Origin: Chara braunii
Taxonomy: Eukaryota > Streptophyta > Charophyceae > Charales > Characeae
NCBI GenBank assembly: GCA_003427395.1
Contig: BFEA01000501.1
Span: 556,581 to 580,303 of the forward strand
Length of the DNA: 23,723 nucleotides
Reading direction: 5' to 3'
Shown here: positions 7,555 through 15,794 of the stretch, piece by piece
Numbering within the stretch: position 1 is the first letter of the stretch
How the letters are laid out: each line of letters starts with the position of its first letter
The notes under the pieces: model-generated
Seen by the model: the letters and a program-made list of their open reading frames with translations, nothing else
Databases searched by the model: none
Told to the model about the DNA's origin: nothing
Program-made: the position numbers and the translations under genes

Positions 7555-8691
7555 TGTTGCATACTCGTGAAACACAGTCATAAGTATGGCGCAGATTCCC
7601 AGAACCGACCAGATAATACAGAGTATGTACAATGACAGCAGAAGACTTGATACACATGGACGAACTCAAACCTGACTCAGACTGCAATCATTCCCTCACA
7701 AAGAAACATCGGTGGTGTGAAAGCCCTGGCCTTGGACATGGAAGAAAAGGCCAGGGCCTACTCTCATACACAGATGAATGGTAGGGAGGAGGAGAGGGAA
7801 GATGACGTCAACTCAATGTTTCCAAAAACAGTATCTCAAAATATTAGTAGTGAAAATCCGAAATGTCACGAATACAGAGTCTCACAGCGTCTCAGATATC
7901 GATCTCACAATGTCAAGATGCATCTCCAGAGGTAGATGAAATCAGATCCCCAAAAGTAGTCCTCAACCTGCAGTCTCAATGTTGCTATCTCCAATATCAT
8001 CAGAGCTCGTAACCATCCTTCATACTCGTAGTAGTCCAGTAGGAGTAACCCAAGAGTCGGCTTAGACTTAGAGGGTAGGAGAGAGAGAGAGAGAGAGCGG
8101 ATGAGGAAGAAGAGGGAGGAAAGGCAAAGCCTTTCTCCCTGGTACCTTGCGATGCAGCTATGGTGCTGCAGGGCTGGGCGCTGGGCCGCGGGCTGGACCA
8201 GGGGGCTGGCGCTACTCCGCTGCCGTGCTAAAACGCAGCTGTGCTATTCCTCCTCGCTGCTGCGCTAATTCCCTCCGCTGCTCTGCTCATGCTAACCCCG
8301 AAACACTGCGCCAACCTGTAGACTAACCTAACCACTGAGGCCGGTATCCAGTTGATATAGTGCTGGGCCGGCCTCAGTACTATGGTGCCTTCGGGTCTGG
8401 ACCGTTGATCAGCCCCAACGGTTCAGATCCGATTCCGGAATCTGAAAGTGAAGTGGCACCTAAACTGCGCCGCCGGCCGGTCCTACGTATGGACCAGTAC
8501 CTGGCCTAACCCAACTAGCCGTTGGGTCTGGTGGGGTCTAAACTGGCCTACCGGACTCTAATCTGAACCGACGGTTCCTAGGCCCACCTGGCCCTGACTG
8601 GGACTGTCATCACCCGGTATCTAGGCCTATGCCTTGCCAACTACAGAACCGGGCCCTAACTGGGGCCCGTGTGGTATCAGTACGCCCCACA
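7555..8691 (-). repeat. 3' LTR of element 2 (1137 bp)
   Basis: Read on the + strand it runs from TGTTGCATACTCGTG to GCCCCACA and matches 15795-16965 along its length. It holds the 11-bp-stem hairpin at 7723-7757, a GA run at about 8079-8097 (CT on the coding strand), and a cluster of inverted repeats in U3, such as CTGGACCGTTG with CAACGGTTCAG (8397-8426). A weak TATA candidate (CTATATC, - strand 8360-8354) sits about 330 bases from the LTR start; it is lost in the other LTR copy. Confidence 0.95.
7723..7757 (-). promoter_or_regulatory. LTR RNA hairpin, element 2, 3' copy
   Basis: On the coding (-) strand GCCCTGGCCTT pairs perfectly with AAGGCCAGGGC (11 pairs) around the loop TTCTTCCATGTCC. 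Upstream is TCTGTGTATG and downstream TTTCACACCACC. The same strings flank the differently built hairpin of element 1. Confidence 0.8.
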
Positions 8692-8702
8692 CTCCCCCCC
8701 TT
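8692..8702 (-). promoter_or_regulatory. Polypurine tract of element 2
   Basis: On the - strand AAGGGGGGGAG directly precedes the LTR start TGTGGGGCGTA. Upstream GCTCGGTCTTC is shared with element 1. Confidence 0.85.
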
Positions 8703-8784
8703 GAAGACCGAGCTAACTGCCAGGGCGAAGCTGTCTGTCCGATGTCTGTACAGGGCGGGCAGGTTGGGCAGCTTCCTTAGCAAG

Positions 8785-9165
8785 TCACTGTTTTTCGTAA
8801 TGCGCGAAGATGAGGGCTGCTGTTGCCTTCAGGTCAGCTCGTGAAATCCAGCGTGTGTCGTCGGGATCGCATTGCTTGAATGTAACTATGTACTGCATTG
8901 GCTTGTTGCCGTGCTTGCGATGAGCGAGGACACCGTCAACCTCCTGGTGACCATCCATCGAAGGAGGGTCGTGGGACCGTCTGCCTGGGAATTCTGTTCG
9001 TGAGGCTGGAATGTAGACCGCCAGCTTCGAAGCGTGAAATACAAGGTGGACCGTCAGATGCAGGAGAATCTCGATTATGAAAGAGAGACCAGCGGGGTCG
9101 TCACCAGCTGCTGAAGTGACCTTCCATGGCCCAAACCACTTAGGGAGGAGCTTGCGCGAGACATG
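8785..9165 (-). pseudogene. GPY/F module and chromodomain-like C-terminus of element 2
   Basis: After the stop at 9166-9168 the same - frame reads on: LLPKWFGPWKVTSAAGDDPA, then VFHASKLAVYIPA and, at 8788-8946, QEVDGVLAHRKHGNK, YIVTFKQCDPDDTRWISRAD and TAALIFAHYEKQ. It parallels element 1 nearly residue for residue across the chromodomain-like part. The frame meets a TGA at 8785-8787 where element 1 has Arg. No ATG-started frame covers this region, so it is easy to miss. Confidence 0.8.
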
Positions 9166-9426
9166 CTACTCGAACGTGAATTCCTCGAAGGTGACCCAAA
9201 CAAGGTCGCCAGCGCGGATTGGACATGGGATGCAACACCGGTTGGCTTGCTGTTGCATACGGACCCAAGCCTTTTGCATATTTGCACGGGCTTTGGTCAG
9301 CAGATCCCTATGCTTCCTTGTAGAAGCAGGGGAGCAAGCGGCATCAATATCGGCAGCCCGTGGAAGCAAAATGTCTGCGAAGATATGGCCTTTCCGTACA
9401 CCGTGATGCAACTCAAAAGGAGTCAC
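9166..9426 (-). pseudogene. Integrase C-terminal region of element 2
   Basis: An 86-codon frame reads TPFELHHGVRKGHIFADILL, then DLLTKARANMQKAWVRMQQQ and CPIRAGDLVWVTFEEF. It ends at TAG (9166-9168), in the place of a Gln codon (CAG) in element 1. Upstream, two extra bases (CG) in the HPAI-type motif, at about 9440, separate it from the integrase core frame. Confidence 0.82.
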
Positions 9427-9429
9427 GCT

Positions 9430-9884
9430 GATCGCGCCGGGTGCATCGAACTGTTGTAGGCGAACTCGATGTCGGGAAGACGGTCAACCCAGTCCTTTTG
9501 ATTCGGGCGGATGAGTGTGCGGAGCATCATCTGCACAGTCTGGTGCGCACGTTCCGTTTACCCATCCGTTTGAGAATGTCGTGCGGAACTCGGTTTCATG
9601 CTGGTGCCGGATTCCACCATGAGTGTCGTCCAAAAGGCTGACATGAAACGAGTGTCGCGGTCGCTGATGATGTCTTCCGGAATGTCGTGGCTGCAAAACC
9701 AGCCGGTATGCAAAAGTCGTGCGAGCTCCGGAGCCGTCGCATGATACTTGCATGGAAGAAATCGAGCGTACTTGCTCAAACGGTCGACGACCATGAGAAT
9801 ACCATCATGGCCAAGGCGATCGCGAGGGAAAGGACCGGTCACATCCATAGCAATGGAGAGACCTGGTTCCCGAGGGATCAGCAA
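9430..9884 (-). pseudogene. Integrase DDE core of element 2
   Basis: The frame carries SIAMDVTGPFPRDRLG (first Asp, 9843-9845), IISDRDTRFMSAFW (second Asp, 9660-9662) and, after a TAA at 9558-9560, TERAHQTVQMM with the Glu at 9552-9554. Spacing between the second Asp and the Glu is 35 residues, the D,D(35)E signature. All three acidic residues survive, unlike in element 1, but the stop (CAA to TAA, from QTDGQTER) lies between them. The frame then reads on to AYNSSMHPA. Confidence 0.88.
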
Positions 9885-10289
9885 TGGTTTCAGTTCGCCG
9901 TATGGGAGCTGATGGCGCCCTTTGTTCCGATGGCAAACTGCACATGACTGAATGTACCGGTTGACGTAGCTGATGATGTCCGGCTAGTGAAATCGTTGGC
10001 GGAGTCGTGCGAGTGTGCATGCGACGCCAAAGTGTCCCGCGAGCCGTGAATCGTGGTATTCACCAAGGAGGCGAGTGCGCAAGATGCGGTCTTGGGGAAC
10101 ACGCAACAAATCCTTGCCTCGTGTATGGAGAAGCAAGTATCCGTCGACAATGCGATAATTGCTTGTTGGCGGGTGATCCGATGATAAGTTCGCGTAGGTG
10201 TGGAGAATCCCGGATCCGTCTTGTAGTCGTTTACAAAATTTTGCTGCAGGTCCTCGTTGAGGCCGGATGTGGAGTGCACCAAGGCGCAA
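9885..10289 (-). pseudogene. Integrase H2C2 zinc module and preceding linker of element 2
   Basis: From about 10205 the frame reads YRIVDGYLLLHTRG, then RTRLLGEYHDSRLAGHFG, LARLRQRFH, a TAG at 9984-9986 (element 1 has Trp there, RWPD), and beyond it PDIISYVNRYIQSCAVCHR. His, His, Cys and Cys of the HHCC module are all present. Residues 5' of about 10205 in this frame are not RNase H or integrase; the true upstream sequence is in the neighbouring frame. Confidence 0.8.
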
Positions 10290-11797
10290 ACATCGGGTCT
10301 TCGCGAGAGAGCACTCGCTGCCTTGTTTGAGGGATCGAAAATATGCTTGAATTTGAAGTCAAACTGGTCAATGAAATACATCCAGCGACCGATCGTGCTG
10401 CTCACTGTGTCTTGCGTCTTGTAATAAGTCAACGGATTATTGTTTGTTGCCCACGTGAATCGCCGACGCCCGAGGAGAAAGTAACGCCAACGCTTAAGTA
10501 GCGTGTCGAAAGCTAGCAGTTCCTTCTTCCTTGCATCATCAAGGGAATTGATAGGCGGCACCTTGTGGCTGAAGTACTCAACCGGGTGCCAGTCTGCGCC
10601 GTCATGTTGTTCTAGAACCGTGCCAATGTCGTAGCTGGAAGCATCCGTAGTTACTTTGGTTGGCAAGGTCGGGTCATAGATGCTCAAGACGGGAGCTTGA
10701 AGCAAGGTCGTCTTCAGCGTATGGAACACGTGCCGGGCTTCGTCGTTGAACTCAAAGGGCACCAAGGGGGACTGAAGTGGCGACAATGGTGCAATGATCC
10801 GTTGGAAGCTCTTGACGAAGCGCATGTCGTATGATGCTAAGCCGAGAAAGGAGCGGACGTCGGTAGTGCACGAAAGGTCCGACCAATCTTGAATGGCTTG
10901 TACTTTGTCCGCGAGCGGACGAATGCCTTGCGGTGTAACGTAATGGCCCAAGTACTCCAGCTCTTGCTGGGCAAACTCGCCCTTGTCGCGGTTTGCCTTG
11001 TACTTGGCGATACGGAGCTGCTCCAAAAAGGCGCGAAGGTGCTCGAGGTGCTCGTCCAGCGACCGGCTATAAACCAAGATATCATCGAAGTAAATGAGTA
11101 CGATGCGGTCGAGTAGGTCCTTGAATTTCGTCGTCATAGCCGCTTCGAAAGTTGTCGGGGCATTGGTGAGACCGAAAGGCATGACGATCCACTCAAAGTG
11201 CCCATACCGCATCTTGAACGTGGTCTTGTATCGATCTCTTGGCTGGATCTCGATCTGGTGATAGCCGGATTTGAGGTCAAGCTTTGAGAAGTACTTGGCG
11301 CCGCCAAGTTGCTCAAGGAGATCATCGATCCACGGGAGAGGGTTAGCGTTCTTGATCGTTTGCGCGTTAAGTTTCTGATAAGTCGATACACAAACGAAGG
11401 TCCTTGTTCTTCTTCCGGACGAAGAGAAGGGGAACACCGTATGGCGAACAGCTAGGGCGCATCCAGCTAGATGCGCCCGAAGCACTTGAAGCTCCTCTTC
11501 GCTCATGCGGTAAATGCATTCGCGCGAAGGTACAGCGCCGTCCTCGAGAGTGATCCCGTGGCATGTGGGCCGATCCGGTACTACTCCAGCGGGAGCTTGG
11601 AAGACATCCTCATAGCTGTCCAAAAGCTCAATGATGTGTGGGTCCAATGTGTCCGTCTTGGGCTGATCACCGGGTGGGAGGGCGTGAAGAAAACACATGC
11701 CCATCTCCTCGATGTCATGCCTGCTGATGGATTGGCGAATGCTCGCCCGGAGACCACGTGACAACCAATCGAAGGATGAGGAAGCGGCACCGTGCAC
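10200..11797 (-). pseudogene. RT and RNase H of element 2 (largest surviving Pol frame)
   Basis: The longest frame here is 635 codons (9890-11797); the part with RT/RNase H sense runs from about 11725 to 10205. In order it shows EMGMCFLHALPPGD, VVPDRPTCHGITLEDGAVPS, MSEEELQVLRAHL, a short out-of-frame stretch, YQKLNAQTIKNANPLPWIDD, motif A KLDLKSGYHQIEI (Asp 11276-11278), [13 protein letters not shown], the catalytic YFDD (11081-11092), TPQGIRPLADK, and RNase H with KVTTDAS, ARKKELLAF and TWATNNNPLTYY. The RNase H third acidic position is Asn, and ADALSR is changed to ASALSR. The RT palm is uninverted and complete, in contrast to element 1. Confidence 0.9.
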
Positions 11798-11821
11798 AGG
11801 ACTAGTTCGCCACGCCGATCA

Positions 11822-12010
11822 CGAATGTGAACAGTGTGTCAAAAGGAAGTTTACCAGATGGTCTTCGCTTTGCAGCCACAACATGCCTAAGATCATATCG
11901 AACTTAGTGTCCAAGATGTCATATGACACGACCTCGCATGCTAGCGGGGCAAAGTACACGAGCACGGAGTCAACGCAGCGGTCTACTGACTTTTGCGCTT
12001 GACCATCGCC
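11822..12010 (-). pseudogene. Protease C-terminal half of element 2
   Basis: The frame reads SVDRCVDSVLVYFAPLACEV, then DTKFDMILGMLWLQSEDHLV, matching the protease end in element 1. The frame fails at about 11840. Between 11720 and 11840 fragments such as HPSIGCHVVS appear in another frame. Confidence 0.75.
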
Positions 12011-12213
12011 AACGTGACGTGCGTAGGCTGACTTTTCCTTCGAACGCACGGGCCAAGCCCGGCCCGGGCCATAAAGTCTTGGTTGTAGTTGCAAGTCGCT
12101 CCACAATCAATCAAGGCACTGAAGGTTGCCTTTCCAATCTGAATGCGGATGTAGAGGAGCGGCGCGTCGATGTCGACGTACCGTTGCATTGCGTGCTCGC
12201 GGTCGATCTTCAT
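11983..12213 (-). pseudogene. Protease active-site region of element 2
   Basis: It reads IDREHAMQRYVDIDAPLLYI, then ALIDCGATCNYNQDFMARAG. The catalytic triplet is Asp-Cys-Gly (- strand 12108-12100), spelt GAT TGT GGA; element 1 uses GAT TGC GGA. One residue is missing after NY compared with element 1. The frame leaves the protein at about 12010. Confidence 0.82.
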
Positions 12214-12983
12214 GAGGTAGCTACGAAGGTCAACTCCGTCGACGGAGGTGGTACTGCAGTGTGCAAGTATTCACGCAAATGTGCCATCAGCGCGTTGCAA
12301 TGTCGTGTTGGCAAAGAACCGCTAGAGGGAAGAGGCAACCATTGGAAGTCCTCAACCGTCAACGGGTTGAGTTCCTCAAGACTCGCCCAAGTTGACGGAT
12401 CCTCCGATAGAAGGGCTAGTGAAGCAACCAGTTCGTTGTCCGACGGCGGTAACACTGCGCATGCATTTGAATCTTGCACGTGGCGCGGCTGGTTCAACGG
12501 TGGGACCAGTTGGACAGCATAGTTCTCGAAGTCAATCTGACAACTTGCGACTACCGCGGTATCCCTGGACGTGAGAGAGACTGCTAGCAAGGCAGCCGAG
12601 TCCGACGGACTGGGAAGTGATGTCGCTTCACTTCCCGCAGTGATCAATTTCCCGGAGTCTGGACGCTTGACATCTTCTTTGTCCTTGTCAAGGCGCGTGC
12701 TAGTGATGTGTTTGGTGTTGTTGCACCATAAACAGCATCCCCATTTCTGTCGTAACTTGAACATGTTTTCGGTGCTTCCGAACTTGGTCCATGACGACTG
12801 TCTCGCTCCATCCGCCGACGCTGTTTTCGCCTTGTGTTTTCCCCCACGGGGTCTTGAGCGTTGCGGTGGTATCGCTGCCGCCACATCTTCGTCACTTGAT
12901 GTTGAAGCAGCTGCGTGGTCCTCACTAGATCCTTGCTGGATCGCTGCTACTTGTGGCGTCCGCTGACCTTTGCCTTTCTCCAT
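12210..12983 (-). pseudogene. Gag C-terminus, damaged zinc knuckle and protease linker of element 2
   Basis: A 257-codon frame joins a basic region (RSRPRGGKHKAKTA), the knuckle GCCLWCNNTKHITSTRLDK, and the acidic/Ser-rich linker with ENYAVQLVPPLNQPRHVQ and TVEDFQWLPLP. It shows that knuckle and protease linker belong to one reading frame in this lineage. The fourth zinc ligand is Arg (codon CGC, + strand 12693-12695) where element 1 has Cys, so the knuckle should not bind zinc. The Met at 12983 is simply the first Met in this frame, not a proven start. Confidence 0.8.
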
Positions 12984-13455
12984 GTAACCGGTTTGTTGGC
13001 GGCCTCATTGTCCGCTCGCCAGTTACCTCGTATGAGTTCCCTTGCCTTTGGGGTCATCTCATCAAAGGTCTCATACTCAAATTCGCTGCCAAGGGCAGCT
13101 GTCAAGGCGTCGCAAGATCAACCAAAGAACTTGGCCCGGATTGAGTCGAACGGCGGGTTCAACTCCGGGGTGGCGGCGAGTCTTTGCCACTCCGTCCCGT
13201 GATGGTTGCTGGCCTTGAAACATGCGGAAGATTTTGTTCAATGCGTGACGTTTGTCATTGTTGACAATGAACCGGGTCTTCCACTTCTTCTCGAAGTCCT
13301 CCCAAGATATCTATCTTGGTGTGGAGGGTGGCGATGGTGCACTCCAGCATGACGGCCATGTGAGTCATAAATGCTTGTGCCTCTCCGATGAGCTGGAGGT
13401 AGAGCGCGTCAAGCTGTGTTGTACTTCCGCCTCCGTGTTGAATGCCATCCACCAT
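12966..13455 (-). pseudogene. Gag capsid C-terminal part of element 2
   Basis: Two frames together carry it. First TTQLDALYLQLIGEAQAFMT with MLECTIATLHTKID (about 13420-13310), then from about 13300 SWEDFEKKWKTRFIVNNDKR, HALNKIFRMFQGQ and, past a TGA at 13118-13120, SCDALTAALGSEFEYETFDE and KARELIRGN. The TGA replaces an Arg codon (NRSCAAL in element 1), consistent with CGA to TGA. A second shift lies at about 13220-13180. Confidence 0.7.
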
Positions 13456-14045
13456 TGCAGCGGATCGGTCTTGTGGTAGTCATCGAACATCTCGATCTTG
13501 AAGTTCGACATTTCCCATTCCTTGACGACGGCGGCCGTTCGTTGTTGAATGCGGTCGCTGAGCGTCTGCAGCTGATTGCTGACCGTAGACGTCCCGGCCA
13601 ACTTGCTGATGTCGCCAAGGGATGCGACTACGTGGTTGATCCGTTCTTCGAGTTGATCGCCTTGCGCGGCCAAAACTGGGCTGCAGTCTGAAACTGCACT
13701 GCCCACATCGAACTTCTCGATCTTGAAGTTCAGCATTTTCCATTCCTTGACGACGACGGCCGTTGATTGTTGAATGCGGTCGCTGAGCGTCTGCAGCTGA
13801 TTGCGGACCGTAGACGTCCCGACGAACTTGCTGATGTCGCCAAGGGATGCGACTACGTGGTTGATCCGTTCTTCTAGTTGCTTGCCCTGCGCGGCCAAAT
13901 CTGGGCTGCAGTCTGAAACTGCACTGCCCGTCGACTCAACTGTAGATAAGCGTGCCAACCCCATGCTGACATTGGTCTGCAGTTGGTCGTTGATGGTCTG
14001 CTGGTGACTGTTGGCGGCCTGCAGTGTACTGTTTTCAGCCTGCAA
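13365..14045 (-). pseudogene. Gag central part of element 2, with a duplicated block
   Basis: The frame reads LQAENSTLQAANSHQQTIND (coiled-coil), then a 75-residue block twice: QLEERINHVVASLGDISKFV, TLSDRIQQSTAVVVKEWKML, NFKIEKFD, followed by its near copy ending NFKIEMFDDYHKTDPLQWWM. Element 1 has this block once (RQLEERVDHVVAMLSDIS to QLEKFDDYTHQDPVLWW). After WWMAFNTEAEVQHS the frame is lost. Confidence 0.85.
13481..13930 (-). repeat. 225-bp in-frame tandem duplication within Gag
   Basis: Copies are 13481-13705 and 13706-13930; CATCGAA starts at 13481 and again at 13706. The period of 225 equals 75 codons, so the frame is kept. The copies differ at scattered sites, so the duplication is not recent. 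Confidence 0.9.
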
Positions 14046-14654
14046 GTCAACGATCTTCTGAACCAGCGTCCGAAAAGTTCCTTCGTAGCAGATGCGGCCA
14101 TCAGTTCACGTTGCTGCCAACTGCACGTGTACAGCAGGTTTTCCATCAGTACGGTTATGGCCTCTTTGCTTCTCTCTTCCTCAGTCGGCTCCTCTTGTTC
14201 TTCGGTTGCTTGAAAGTGCTGCTGTCGAAGTGATCTGCGGTACGTAGATTCGTCGTTGGCGAGCTCAATTGTGGCTTGGTAACGAACTTGGTTTTGGCTT
14301 GCCTCGACCTGCTGTTGCTGTAACCGTGCGGCTGCTGCAGCTTCTGCTGCAGCCCGTTGATGCGCTGCCTCCGCCTCTGACAGCTGGCGTTGAATCGCCT
14401 TCCGGCGGGCGGCATCCTCCTCTTCCCATTTGCGAAGTTCGGCTGCAGCAGTCTCCGTGTATAGTTGGGAGACGTTCGAGAAACGTGAGTTGCGTTTCAT
14501 CGGCCTGCTGAACTGGCACGGGAGTAACCGGACTCTTGGGGCTGTCTTGCGCATTGGCGTCGGCGTTGGCCATGGCCGTGCGTGGTCTCCGCGGGACACC
14601 GAGGTGTTTTGGGTCCCTGCTGGGGCCTAGTTCCCTTGGATTCTCGCTCAGCAA
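13990..14654 (-). pseudogene. Gag N-terminus of element 2
   Basis: From the ATG at 14654 the frame gives MLSENPRELGPSRDPKHLG, with a second Met in RPRTAMANADANAQDSPKS. At about 14500-14450 the protein passes to another frame: TETAAAELRKWEEEDAARRK, then AEAAHQRAAAEAAAAARLQQ and SKEAITVLMENLLYTCSWQQ, before a shift at about 14085. The Ala/Glu/Gln-rich stretch is predicted coiled-coil and occupies the place of the coiled coil in element 1 Gag (ENLLYTCSWQQREL resembles RLLYACNYQRSEL). Which Met starts the protein is uncertain. Confidence 0.7.
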
Positions 14655-14698
14655 GTCGTAGACTGCGGTGCATCTAGCAGTCCTGGCTCCATGTTGCA

Positions 14699-14734
14699 GC
14701 TAACATGTCACTGCTGCACAATGCTGACGTGGCC
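14699..14734 (-). repeat. Remnants of the ACGT-core leader repeat in element 2
   Basis: On the - strand GGCCACGTCAGC (14734-14723) and AGTGACATGTTAGC (14712-14699) match the 14-bp unit of element 1; the second differs only by two C to T changes. They lie just upstream of Gag, as in element 1. Confidence 0.65.
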
Positions 14735-14963
14735 GGAGGCTGAAGTCCACTTTACCAAGAGGAGGGGAGACAAGGCAGGGGTGGAAGAAGGGAGGGCGGC
14801 AAGCAAATGCACAGACAGTTTCTTTCTGCCCCGACCTCGGACTTGATGCTAATCAAGGGAAAAAAGAATTCCCCCCCACGATTTTTTTTTTAATTTTGAA
14901 AAAAATAATATTAATATTTAATTATTTAATTAAATAAATTCTAATCAGGAAAATAAGCGTTAA

Positions 14964-15138
14964 ACCACCAGTACCTCCGAGCCTATTTTCGACGAGTTCT
15001 AGCCAGCACCCGAACTTTTAGGAGGCCGAGCCCGACAACGGCTGCCGTTGGTAAATCTGATCGGCGGCTGCGAAAATGTTTCGGCCTCCTGAAAGGCCGG
15101 ACGCCGAGTATTTTCGAACCGACAAAGGTACTGGTGGT
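14964..15138. mobile_element. Candidate 175-bp foldback MITE with TTAA flanks
   Basis: Termini ACCACCAGTACCT and AGGTACTGGTGGT are perfect inverted repeats, and both sides are flanked by TTAA (14960-14963, 15139-15142). A second inverted pair lies inside: CTTTTAGGAGGCCGA (15015-15029) and TCGGCCTCCTGAAAG (15081-15095), one mismatch. GC-rich content in AT-rich surroundings suggests an insertion. TTAA duplications are typical of piggyBac-type transposons, but TTAA is itself a palindrome and the ends do not start with the usual CCC, so the family is inferred. It has no coding capacity. Confidence 0.6.
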
Positions 15139-15688
15139 TTAATTAGATAACATTTTGATTTTGGCAAAAATTAAATATTTAATTAAATGATACTTAAATT
15201 TGCAAAAATAAAATCGACTGAAGTTTGAATAAGATTAAACATTTAATCAGAATATTTAATTAAATACTTTCATGAAATTTAATCGGGAGAATTCAGCATC
15301 GTTACGAGGTCACGAGGTAAGTACAACATCAATGGTAGTAGGAAGATACACAATTTGCTGCAAAGATTCAAATTTTAATCGCCAAAAAGATGCAATTTGC
15401 AAAAAGTGGAAGTTCCGTGAAGTTCCAGTTGCATGTGGCCGTGCTCAGGCCCAATCTGCCTTAATTGGGCGCAGTGCCTGGCTGGCGCTTACTTCCCGTA
15501 ACCCGATAGGTCGTTAGACCTTTAGACTAGGTTGATCGCGATTGCGTGATCTCCTAATTGTGCGCATTTTGGAGAGACCCGCCAAACCTAAAAATAGATT
15601 TCAACTGACCTAATTAACTATGTCAGAAGAAAAAGAAAAAAAAATTGCAACTTGCGAATAATGATAACAGAGTACAGGTGTAAATAAT

Positions 15689-15757
15689 CAATCAATCAAT
15701 TGATCGATTGGTTGATCACGGGCTAGTTGATCAGCTTGACCAATCGATCGATTGATG
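15689..15757. repeat. GATC-rich hairpin near the PBS
   Basis: AATCAATTGATCGATTGG and CCAATCGATCGATTGATG pair with two mismatches. The loop carries TTGATCA twice, each holding the palindrome TGATCA. It lies 24 bases from the PBS-like site, where retroviral leaders often hold dimerisation or packaging structures; that role is inferred. Confidence 0.6.
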
Positions 15758-15780
15758 ATGAGTCATCCAATGCTGGTCTG

Positions 15781-15791
15781 CTCCAATACCA
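15781..15791 (-). promoter_or_regulatory. Primer-binding-site-like sequence of element 2
   Basis: On the - strand TGGTATTGGAG follows the LTR end GCAACA after three bases (GTT). Plant LTR elements often use TGGTATCAGAGC, complementary to initiator Met tRNA; this differs at two positions. It may have decayed or match a different tRNA. Confidence 0.6.
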
Positions 15792-15794
15792 AAC

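Larger units (their letters stand above)
14655..15780 (-). other. Long AT-rich leader of element 2
   Basis: No gene is seen. Downstream of the PBS on the coding strand it holds a GATC-rich hairpin (15689-15757), AT-rich DNA full of TTAATTAAAT motifs (14880-15280), a TTAA-flanked foldback element (14964-15138), a purine-rich stretch on the + strand (about 14757-14800), and two remnants of the 14-bp leader repeat (14699-14734). Confidence 0.7.

Noticed and set aside
8354-8360. TATA box in the element 2 LTR
   Set aside because: Weak match, absent from the other LTR and with no transcript evidence; mentioned only within the LTR entry.
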